The notes below the pieces were generated by a model. It saw only the letters and a list, made by a program, of their open reading frames with translations, ran no database searches and was not told the DNA's origin. This document shows, one piece after another, positions 42,686 through 54,600 of a stretch of DNA of 64,000 bases (position 1 is the stretch's first letter; every line of letters begins with the position of its first letter). Both the position numbers and the translations under genes were made by a program. Source of the stretch: Leuctra nigra (taxonomy: Eukaryota > Arthropoda > Insecta > Plecoptera > Leuctridae); assembly GCA_934045905.1 (NCBI GenBank), contig OW203762.1, positions 22,228,345-22,292,344 on the forward strand. The letters are read 5' to 3'.

Positions 42686-45600
42686 GTAAGTCAAAATTTT
42701 GATAATAAAAGGTTATTATAGTGACTCACGCTCTAAGGAATGGTTGCTAGAAACATAATATATTTGATATATAAATATAAATAATATATATCGGGAATGA
42801 GGAGCGAAGTTTTAAATCACTTTGTGGCAATTCCATATTAATTAAATTAGAAAAGGAATTGTATAGGTTTTGACTTCGTTCATTTAATAGATTCTTGTTT
42901 CTTTACTTACGAAAGCAAATAATTGGGGAGTGGGGTTAATTAGGGTTTCATCGGCTCCCCTAAAAAGAAATGTGTCATCCTTTTTGTATTTTCTGGGTAT
43001 AAAGGTCAATGTTTAGAGTGGACACTCGTTTTGTTTGCGGTATCGTAATTTAGAAATGTTAAGAAACCATTATTTTTCATAACATCTTACACTCTTCGCA
43101 CGAACTCCCAAACGCAATGCGTTCCCCCCTCTGAAACTTGTGCAAAGGAAAATCATAGAGGGTTGTGAAAATAGTTCAGTGTAGATCATATTCTTGAGTA
43201 GATAAGCTCTCTAATTCAGTCGATATTAATCAACCTCTGATTACAATATCTCTGATTTTGAAGTACTACTTATAGATTAAGTTATGACACACATATTTAC
43301 ATACTTTCAGCAACTAAAATAATTGAATATTGGCCGGGTCATATAGCAGGGGATCGAGAAGATACCAAACTGATTTTAATGCCCTAATATTTTAACTTTT
43401 ACAGGATTACATAATACATACTCAAATGTACTTAAGGTACACTCAACAAATGATAAAACGGTATTTAAAAGAAATGGATTAGCTGAAAAAATGTGATAGC
43501 ATCATCGGATTAAGTCTAATGCTTACTCGTCATCTACCTCTAGTAGTTGAGCTTTGATTTCAATGATAATAACAAGGACTGATTGTCAAGGAACCTGACC
43601 AGCAGCCAATCCGTTTAGTTCAAATACCGTTTTTTTATTTGTTGGGTGTACCTATGTGTTTGTCAAACAAATGTTTTTAGATTAAATAGCAATGTACATA
43701 ATTGTATCTAATACTAGATAGACAAAGCATAATCATCAGCAATCTCTATAAAACAATTACGGATGGGAATACATATTACCTTGTTATATTGTTATAATTG
43801 TTCTATTTCTGCAGCTACGCCACTGCTGAATGGCAGGATTGTTGGTGGAGCAGATGCTGTCATTGAAGATTACCCGTATCAGGTAATCATAAATCACTTC
43901 CAGGATACACAACACTCACACACTTACATAATGCCATTGTTGATAACAATACTCAACTGTGAGTTTAGTGGACTTGAATGAGAGTTTTGTTTCTCTAATG
44001 ATTTTGTGTGGAAGTTTGTTCGTGACAAATGCAGGGGGTGGTGGAGGAGGGAGGGGGAAATTGCACTCTTTTTGCTCTACATATGATTTTATTGTAGCGT
44101 ATTGCTAGACTTATGCAAAGCAAAATCGTGCAAAAAAACTTTCGGGCCTTCTATGAAGGTACTGAATAGAGAAGTCTACTGAAAAAACGTATTCTAAATT
44201 AAAAATATTAACACACAAAATAATGTCAAATAGACTTTCCTCCCGAAAAAATAAATTAATCAATATAATAATAATAATTAAAATAATTAATTAATAATAA
44301 AATTAAATCAAATTAATATTTCATGTGACATTTTGTCGGGAAAATCTATGTGTGACGTATGTGAGCCCGACAACAATGTGTTACCATGGTTAATACTTTG
44401 TTGCCATGGCAATTCTGAGCCCCATGACGTCAATGCCGATATTTAATTTAAAAATTCGGAGATTTCTATCAATCTTTCTGTATCAATTACTTGAAAACTA
44501 TTCATCCCACAATAAAAATGTTTATAGAATGGTTCATAAAACATGTATTACTTTGTGTCCTAATAGGTGGCTCTGATCGAATTGGGATCTCACTCATGCG
44601 GTGGCGCCATCATCAGTCCTGAATGGGTGATCACTGCTGCGCACTGCGCTCAAAGTGGGGCCCAATTGTACAACGCTCGCGCAGGCAGCTCCATCCGAGG
44701 ATCAGGAGGTTACATCCACAATGTCGTCCAGAAGATCGTGCATCCCATGTACAATCCCAACACGATGGACTATGATTTCGCGCTCATGAGGGTATAGAGA
44801 AAACACATTGGAAAGAAAATACTCTTGTTGAATTAATAAGGCAAAGCTCGTCAAAAGCAAGAAACAAATCAAAGTGTTTGTGATATCTCTCTGTCATTAA
44901 AATAATACTTTTATTACAACAGCTGTTTATAAATGAAAATAAGCATTTCTACCCAAGAAAAAATATTAATGATTTTTCAAAATTATTTTAGCGTATTGAC
45001 AAGTAAAAATAGTAGAAAAGAATGTCTAAACATAATTTAATTTTTTTGGACATTCAATTTCTTATGTCCAATTGAGCCGTATCAATACTGTTTGAATAAC
45101 CGACGGCGAAATGTCTTTAGTATTTAAGAGGCCGACGGAAGCGGACGAGAATCGCACGGTTCGTCAGAGCGTTTTTTTTTAAATTTGTCTTCCCACTAAA
45201 TAATTTTAAAAAATAAGATAGTAACGACCCATAACAGCCCCATTGACTAAATAATGCCGCACACTGGAGTTCATTATGACCTCTGGTGCGACCTCAAAGT
45301 GTTAAATACGATATTTTTAGTAAAATAATCGTATATAACACTTTGAGGTCGCACCAGAGGTCATAAAGTGCTCCAGTGTGCGGCATTATTTAGTCTATTA
45401 GACTGTAATGGGTCGTTACTATCTGATTTTTTAAAATTATTTAGTGGGAAGACAAAATTTCAAAAACGCTCTGACGAACCGTGCGATTCTCGTCCGCTTC
45501 CGTCGGCCTCTTAAGGGTAACGCCACCCACGAAAGTCGAATATGACTTTACACCTAAACCATTTTGTTGCAGATCATTATTAGTTACTAAAGATAGAAAT

Positions 45601-48600
45601 TATGGTTTATGGCGCTCAACAGCGAGGTTATCAGCGCCACATTAGTTACTAAACATCATAAACAAAGTAGTCGTCAAAGTACCTTGCGTTTGCGTTGAGT
45701 GTTGGTATTTTGCATTGATCTTCTGTGATTGTCAGTGGGATAATTGGTGCACTCTTCTTCAGGTGGATGGACCGTTCGTCTTCGATCTGCCAGGAGTTAA
45801 CGCCATCGCCCTGCCCGCTCAGGATGAGGATACTGCAGAAGGAACAATGGCCAGCATATCTGGCTGGGGATCAACACAGGTATGATTCGTTGAATAGTTC
45901 ATCATATTCAACAAATAGGTCCGTCACCAGGAATAAAGAGCTGCTTATTGTAATTACTTGACCGAGTGGAGAGAGCATCTCCATTTGAATCAGTTAATCA
46001 AGAAGGGCATAACATCACTCCATCACTTACAAGGAATAGATATAAATCAGGGGCGCTATTCTAGAACTTTTGAATTCCCAATTCTGATGAAATTCGATTT
46101 CTTGCAACGTTAATCCTTATGGTCGTGAGCCATATTCCATCAGAATGGAATTGGAAAAACGTTCTAGAATAGACCTCCAGATCAAACCAACGATCAAACG
46201 AAGGAACGGATCAGGCCCAAATGATTATTACTATCCAACCACATTAATTTATCTATAGATTTCCAGCAAGGTCATCTGTTTGTTTACTGATAGATAATCT
46301 GAAAGAATTGCCTGAGGTATAGACGTCCCTCAGTGGCTAAACACATTACATTTCGAATTCTCCCTTCTCGACTCGTTTTCCTTGTAAATACTGTCTTCTT
46401 TCTGTATCAGTCTGGCGGGGCTCTGGCTCGTCAACTGCAAGCTGCAATGGTTCCCGTCACATCGCTAGCTGCGTGTCAGTCAGCCTACGGAGTTCCAGAC
46501 ATCAGCGCGAGGATGATCTCTCTTCTCGCCTCGTTTTCCTTGTAAATACTGACTTCTTCTGTGACAGTCTGGCGGGGCTCTGGCTCGTCAACTGCAAGCT
46601 GCAATGGTTCCCGTCACATCGCTAGCTGCGTGTCAGTCATCCTACGGAGTTCCAGACATCAGCGCGAGGATGATCTCTCTTCTCGACTCGTTTTCCTTGT
46701 AAATACTGTCTTCTTTCTGTGACAGTCTGGCGGGGCTCTTGCTCGTCAACTGCAAGCTGCAATGGTTCCCGTCACATCGCTAGCTGCGTGTCAGTCATCA
46801 TACGGAGTTCCAGACATCAGCGCGAGGATGATCTCTCTTCTCGACTCGTTTTCCTTGTAAATACTGACTTCTTCTGTGACAGTCTGGCGGGGCTCTGGCT
46901 CGTCAACTGCAAGCTGCAATGGTTCCCGTCACATCGCTAGCTGCGTGTCAGTCATCCTACGGAGTTCCAGACATCAGCGCGAGGATGATCTCTCTTCTCG
47001 ACTCGTTTTCCTTGTAAATACTGTCTTCTTTCTGTGTCAGTCTGGCGGTGCTCTGGCTCGTCAACTGCAAGCTGCAATGGTTCCCGTCACATCGCTAGCT
47101 GCGTGTCAGTCATCCTACGGAGTTCCAGACATCAGCGCGAGGATGATCTCTCTTCTCGACTCGTTTTCCTTGTAAATACTGTCTTCTTTCTGTGTCAGTC
47201 TGGCGGTGCTCTGGCTCGTCAACTGCAAGCTGCAATGGTTCCCGTCACATCGCTAGCTGCGTGTCAGTCATCCTACGGAGTTCCAGACATCAGCGCGAGG
47301 ATGATCTCTCTTCTCGACTCGTTTTCCTTGTTAATACTGACTTCTTCTGTGACAGTCTGGCGGGGCTCTGGCTCGTCAACTGCAAGCTGCAATGGTTCCC
47401 GTCACATCGCTAGCTGCGTGTCAGTCATCCTACGGAGTTCCAGACATCAGCGCGAGGATGATCTCTCTTCTCGCCTCGTTTTCCTTGTAAATACTGACTT
47501 CTTCTGTGACAGTCTGGCGGGGCTCTGGCTCGTCAACTGCAAGCTGCAATGGTTCCCGTCACATCGCTAGCTGCGTGTCAGTCATCCTACGGAGTTCCAG
47601 ACATCAGCGCGAGGATGATCTCTCTTCTCGACTCGTTTTCCTTGTAAATACTGACTTCTTCTGTGACAGTCTGGCGGGGCTCTGGCTCGTCAACTGCAAG
47701 CTGCAATGGTTCCCGTCACATCGCTAGCTGCGTGTCAGTCATCCTACGGAGTTCCAGACATCAGCGCGAGGATGATCTCTCTTCTCGACTCGTTTTCCTT
47801 GTAAATACTGACTTCTTCTGTGACAGTCTGGCGGGGCTCTGGCTCGTCAACTGCAAGCTACAATGGTTCCCGTCACATCGCTAGCTGCGTGTCAGTCATC
47901 CTACGGAGTTCCAGACATCAGCGCGAGGATGATCTCTCTTCTCGACTCGTTTTCCTTGTAAATACTGACTTCTTCTGTGACAGTCTGGCGGGGCTCTTGC
48001 TCGTCAACTGCAAGCTGCAATGGTTCCCGTCACATCGCTAGCTGCGTGCCAGTCATCCTACGGAGTTCCAGACATCAGCGCGAGGATGATCTCTCTTCTC
48101 GACTCGTTTTCCTTGTAAATACTGTCTTCTTTCTGTGTCAGTCTGGCGGGGCTCTGGCTCGTCAACTGCAAGCTGCAATGGTTCCCGTCACATCGCTAGC
48201 TGCGTGCCAGTCATCCTACGGAGTTCCAGACATCAGCGCGAGGATGATCTCTCTTCTCGACTCGTTTTCCTTGTAAATACTGACTTCTTCTGTGACAGTC
48301 TGGCGGGGCTCTGGCTCGTCAACTGCAAGCTGCAATGGTTCCCGTCACATCGCTAGCTGCGTGTCAGTCATCCTACGGAGTTCCAGACATCAGCGCGAGG
48401 ATGATCTCTCTTCTCGACTCGTTTTCCTTGTAAATACTGACTTCTTTCTGTGTCAGTCTGGCGGGGCTCTGGCTCGTCAACTGCAAGCTGCAATGGTTCC
48501 CGTCACATCGCTAGCTGCGTGTCAGTCATCCTACGGAGTTCCAGACATCAGCGCGAGGATGATCTCTCTTCTCGACTCGTTTTCCTTGTAAATACTGACT

Positions 48601-51600
48601 TCTTCTGTGACAGTCTGGCGGGGCTCTTGCTCGTCAACTGCAAGCTGCAATGGTTCCCGTCACATCGCTAGCTGCGTGTCAGTCATCCTACGGAGTTCCA
48701 GACATCAGCGCGAGGATGATCTCTCTTCTCGACTCGTTTTCCTTGTAAATACTGACTTCTTCTGTGTCAGTCTGGCGGGGCTCTGGCTCGTCAACTGCAA
48801 GCTGCAATGGTTCCCGTCACATCGCTAGCTGCGTGTCAGTCATCCTACGGAGTTCCAGACATCAGCGCGAGGATGATCTCTCTTCTCGACTCGTTTTCCT
48901 TGTAAATACTGACTTCTGCTGTGACAGTCTGGCGGGGCTCTTGCTCGTCAACTGCAAGCTGCAATGGTTCCCGTCACATCGCTAGCTGCGTGTCAGTCAG
49001 CCTACGGAGTTCCAGACATCAGCGCGAGGATGATCTCTCTTCTCGACTCGTTTTCCTTGTAAATACTGACTTCTTCTGTGACAGTCTGGCGGGGCTCTGG
49101 CTCGTCAACTGCAAGCTGCAATGGTTCCCGTCACATCGCTAGCTGCGTGTCAGTCAGCCTACGGAGTTCCAGACATCAGCGCGAGGATGATCTCTCTTCT
49201 CGACTCGTTTTCCTTGTAAATACTGACTTCTTTCTGTGACAGTCTGGCGGGGCTCTGGCTCGTCAACTGCAAGCTGCAATGGTTCCCGTCACATCGCTAG
49301 CTGCGTGTCAGTCGTCCTACGGAGTTCCAGACATCAGCGCGAGGATGATCTCTCTTCTCGACTCGTTTTCCTTGTAAATACTGTCTTCTTTCTGTGTCAG
49401 TCTGGCGGGGCTCTGGCTCGTCAACTGCAAGCTGCAATGGTTCCCGTCACATCGCTAGCTGCGTGTCAGTCATCCTACGGAGTTCCAGACATCAGCGCGA
49501 GGATGATCTCTCTTCTCGACTCGTTTTCCTTGTAAATACTGTCTTCTTTCTGTGTCAGTCTGGCGGTGCTCTGGCTCGTCAACTGCAAGCTGCAATGGTT
49601 CCCGTCACATCGCTAGCTGCGTGTCAGTCATCCTACGGAGTTCCAGACATCAGCGCGAGGATGATCTCTCTTCTCGACTCGTTTTCCTTGTAAATACTGA
49701 CTTCTTCTGTGACAGTCTGGCGGGGCTCTTGCTCGTCAACTGCAAGCTGCAATGGTTCCCGTCACATCGCTAGCTGCGTGTCAGTCATCCTACGGAGTTC
49801 CAGACATCAGCGCGAGGATGATCTCTCTTCTCGACTCGTTTTCCTTGTAAATACTGACTTCTTCTGTGACAGTCTGGCGGGGCTCTGGCTCGTCAACTGC
49901 AAGCTGCAATGGTTCCCGTCACATCGCTAGCTGCGTGTCAGTCATCCTACGGAGTTCCAGACATCAGCGCGAGGATGATCTCTCTTCTCGACTCGTTTTC
50001 CTTGTAAATACTGTCTTCTTCTGTGACAGTCTGGCGGGGCTCTTGCTCGTCAACTGCAAGCTGCAATGGTTCCCGTCACATCGCTAGCTGCGTGTCAGTC
50101 ATCCTACGGAGTTCCAGACATCAGCGCGAGGATGATCTCTCTTCTCGACTCGTTTTCCTTGTAAATACTGACTTCTTTCTGTGACAGTCTGGCGGGGCTC
50201 TGGCTCGTCAACTGCAAGCTGCAATGGTTCCCGTCACATCGCTAGCTGCGTGCCAGTCATCCTACGGAGTTCCAGACATCAGCGCGAGGATGATCTCTCT
50301 TCTCGACTCGTTTTCCTTGTAAATACTGACTTCTTCTGTGACAGTCTGGCGGGGCTCTTGCTCGTCAACTGCAAGCTGCAATGGTTCCCGTCACATCGCT
50401 AGCTGCGTGTCAGTCATCCTACGGAGTTCCAGACATCAGCGCGAGGATGATCTCTCTTCTCGACTCGTTTTCCTTGTAAATACTGACTTCTTCTGTGACA
50501 GTCTGGCGGGGCTCTGGCTCGTCAACTGCAAGCTGCAATGGTTCCCGTCACATCGCTAGCTGCGTGTCAGTCATCCTACGGAGTTCCAGACATCAGCGCG
50601 AGGATGATCTCTCTTCTCGACTCGTTTTCCTTGTAAATACTGTCTTCTTCTGTGACAGTCTGGCGGGGCTCTGGCTCGTCAACTGCAAGCTGCAATGGTT
50701 CCCGTCACATCGCTAGCTGCGTGCCAGTCATCCTACGGAGTTCCAGACATCAGCGCGAGGATGATCTCTCTTCTCGACTCGTTTTCCTTGTAAATACTGA
50801 CTTCTTCTGTGTCAGTCTGGCGGGGCTCTGGCTCGTCAACTGCAAGCTGCAATGGTTCCCGTCACATCGCTAGCTGCGTGTCAGTCATCCTACGGAGTTC
50901 CAGACATCAGCGCGAGGATGATCTCTCTTCTCGACTCGTTTTCCTTGTAAATACTGACTTCTTCTGTGACAGTCTGGCGGGGCTCTGGCTCGTCAACTGC
51001 AAGCTGCAATGGTTCCCGTCACATCGCTTGCTGCGTGTCAGTCATCCTACGGAGTTCCAGACATCAGCGCGAGGATGATCTCTCTTCTCGACTCGTTTTC
51101 CTTGTAAATACTGACTTCTTCTGTGACAGTCTGGCGGGGCTCTGGCTCGTCAACTGCAAGCTGCAATGGTTCCCGTCACATCGCTAGCTGCGTGCCAGTC
51201 ATCCTACGGAGTTCCAGACATCAGCGCGAGGATGATCTCTCTTCTCGACTCGTTTTCCTTGTAAATACTGACTTCTTTCTGTGACAGTCTGGCGGGGCTC
51301 TGGCTCGTCAACTGCAAGCTGCAATGGTTCCCGTCACATCGCTAGCTGCGTGTCAGTCATCCTACGGAGTTCCAGACATCAGCGCGAGGATGATCTCTCT
51401 TCTCGACTCGTTTTCCTTGTAAATACTGACTTCTTTCTGTGACAGTCTGGAGGGCTCTGGCTCGTCAACTGCAAGCTGCAATGGTTCCCGTCACATCGCT
51501 AGCTGCGTGTCAGTCATCCTACGGAGTTCCAGACATCAGCGCGAGGATGATCTCTCTTCTCGACTCGTTTTCCTTGTAAATACTGACTTCTTCTGTGACA

Positions 51601-54600
51601 GTCTGGCGGGGCTCTGGCTCGTCTACTGCAAGCTGCAATGGTTCCCGTCACATCGCTAGCTGCGTGTCAGTCATCCTACGGAGTTCCAGACATCAGCGCG
51701 AGGATGATCTCTCTTCTCGACTCGTTTTCCTTGTAAATACTGACTTCTTTCTGTGACAGTCTGGCGGGGCTCTGGCTCGTCAACTGCAAGCTGCAATGGT
51801 TCCCGTCACATCGCTAGCTGCGTGTCAGTCATCCTACGGAGTTCCAGACATCAGCGCGAGGATGATCTCCCTTCTCGACTCGTTTTCCTTGTAAATACTG
51901 ACTTCTTCTGTGACAGTCTGGCGGGGCTCTGGCTCGTCAACTGCAAGCTGCAATGGTTCCCGTCACATCGCTAGCTGCGTGTCAGTCATCCTACGGAGTT
52001 CCAGACATCAGCGCGAGGATGATCTCTCTTCTCGACTCGTTTTCCTTGTAAATACTGACTTCTTCTGTGACAGTCTGGCGGGGCTCTTGCTCGTCAACTG
52101 CAAGCTGCAATGGTTCCCGTCACATCGCTAGCTGCGTGTCAGTCATCCTACGGAGTTCCAGACATCAGCGCGAGGATGATCTCTCTTCTCGACTCGTTTT
52201 CCTTGTAAATACTGACTTCTTCTGTGACAGTCTGGCGGGGCTCTGGCTCGTCAACTGCAAGCTGCAATGGTTCCCGTCACATCGCTAGCTGCGTGTCAGT
52301 CATCCTACGGAGTTCCAGACATCAGCGCGAGGATGATCTCTCTTCTCGACTCGTTTTCCTTGTAAATACTGTCTTCTTTCTGTGTCAGTCTGGCGGGGCT
52401 CTGGCTCGTCAACTGCAAGCTGCAATGGTTCCCGTCACATCGCTAGCTGCGTGCCAGTCATCCTACGGAGTTCCAGACATCAGCGCGAGGATGATCTCTC
52501 TTCTCGACTCGTTTTCCTTGTAAATACTGACTTCTTCTGTGACAGTCTGGCGGGGCTCTGGCTCGTCAACTGCAAGCTGCAATGGTTCCCGTCACATCGC
52601 TAGCTGCGTGTCAGTCATCCTACGGAGTTCCAGACATCAGCGCGAGGATGATCTCTCTTCTCGACTCGTTTTCCTTGTAAATACTGACTTCTTTCTGTGT
52701 CAGTCTGGCGGGGCTCTGGCTCGTCAACTGCAAGCTGCAATGGTTCCCGTCACATCGCTAGCTGCGTGTCAGTCATCCTACGGAGTTCCAGACATCAGCG
52801 CGAGGATGATCTCTCTTCTCGACTCGTTTTCCTTGTAAATACTGACTTCTTCTGTGACAGTCTGGCGGGGCTCTTGCTCGTCAACTGCAAGCTGCAATGG
52901 TTCCCGTCACATCGCTAGCTGCGTGTCAGTCATCCTACGGAGTTCCAGACATCAGCGCGAGGATGATCTCTCTTCTCGACTCGTTTTCCTTGTAAATACT
53001 GACTTCTTCTGTGTCAGTCTGGCGGGGCTCTGGCTCGTCAACTGCAAGCTGCAATGGTTCCCGTCACATCGCTAGCTGCGTGTCAGTCATCCTACGGAGT
53101 TCCAGACATCAGCGCGAGGATGATCTCTCTTCTCGACTCGTTTTCCTTGTAAATACTGACTTCTGCTGTGACAGTCTGGCGGGGCTCTTGCTCGTCAACT
53201 GCAAGCTGCAATGGTTCCCGTCACATCGCTAGCTGCGTGTCAGTCAGCCTACGGAGTTCCAGACATCAGCGCGAGGATGATCTCTCTTCTCGACTCGTTT
53301 TCCTTGTAAATACTGACTTCTTCTGTGACAGTCTGGCGGGGCTCTGGCTCGTCAACTGCAAGCTGCAATGGTTCCCGTCACATCGCTAGCTGCGTGTCAG
53401 TCAGCCTACGGAGTTCCAGACATCAGCGCGAGGATGATCTCTCTTCTCGACTCGTTTTCCTTGTAAATACTGACTTCTTTCTGTGACAGTCTGGCGGGGC
53501 TCTGGCTCGTCAACTGCAAGCTGCAATGGTTCCCGTCACATCGCTAGCTGCGTGTCAGTCGTCCTACGGAGTTCCAGACATCAGCGCGAGGATGATCTCT
53601 CTTCTCGACTCGTTTTCCTTGTAAATACTGTCTTCTTTCTGTGTCAGTCTGGCGGGGCTCTGGCTCGTCAACTGCAAGCTGCAATGGTTCCCGTCACATC
53701 GCTAGCTGCGTGTCAGTCATCCTACGGAGTTCCAGACATCAGCGCGAGGATGATCTCTCTTCTCGACTCGTTTTCCTTGTAAATACTGTCTTCTTTCTGT
53801 GTCAGTCTGGCGGTGCTCTGGCTCGTCAACTGCAAGCTGCAATGGTTCCCGTCACATCGCTAGCTGCGTGTCAGTCATCCTACGGAGTTCCAGACATCAG
53901 CGCGAGGATGATCTCTCTTCTCGACTCGTTTTCCTTGTAAATACTGACTTCTTCTGTGACAGTCTGGCGGGGCTCTTGCTCGTCAACTGCAAGCTGCAAT
54001 GGTTCCCGTCACATCGCTAGCTGCGTGTCAGTCATCCTACGGAGTTCCAGACATCAGCGCGAGGATGATCTCTCTTCTCGACTCGTTTTCCTTGTAAATA
54101 CTGACTTCTTCTGTGACAGTCTGGCGGGGCTCTGGCTCGTCAACTGCAAGCTGCAATGGTTCCCGTCACATCGCTAGCTGCGTGTCAGTCATCCTACGGA
54201 GTTCCAGACATCAGCGCGAGGATGATCTCTCTTCTCGACTCGTTTTCCTTGTAAATACTGTCTTCTTCTGTGACAGTCTGGCGGGGCTCTTGCTCGTCAA
54301 CTGCAAGCTGCAATGGTTCCCGTCACATCGCTAGCTGCGTGTCAGTCATCCTACGGAGTTCCAGACATCAGCGCGAGGATGATCTCTCTTCTCGACTCGT
54401 TTTCCTTGTAAATACTGACTTCTTTCTGTGACAGTCTGGCGGGGCTCTGGCTCGTCAACTGCAAGCTGCAATGGTTCCCGTCACATCGCTAGCTGCGTGC
54501 CAGTCATCCTACGGAGTTCCAGACATCAGCGCGAGGATGATCTCTCTTCTCGACTCGTTTTCCTTGTAAATACTGACTTCTTCTGTGACAGTCTGGCGGG

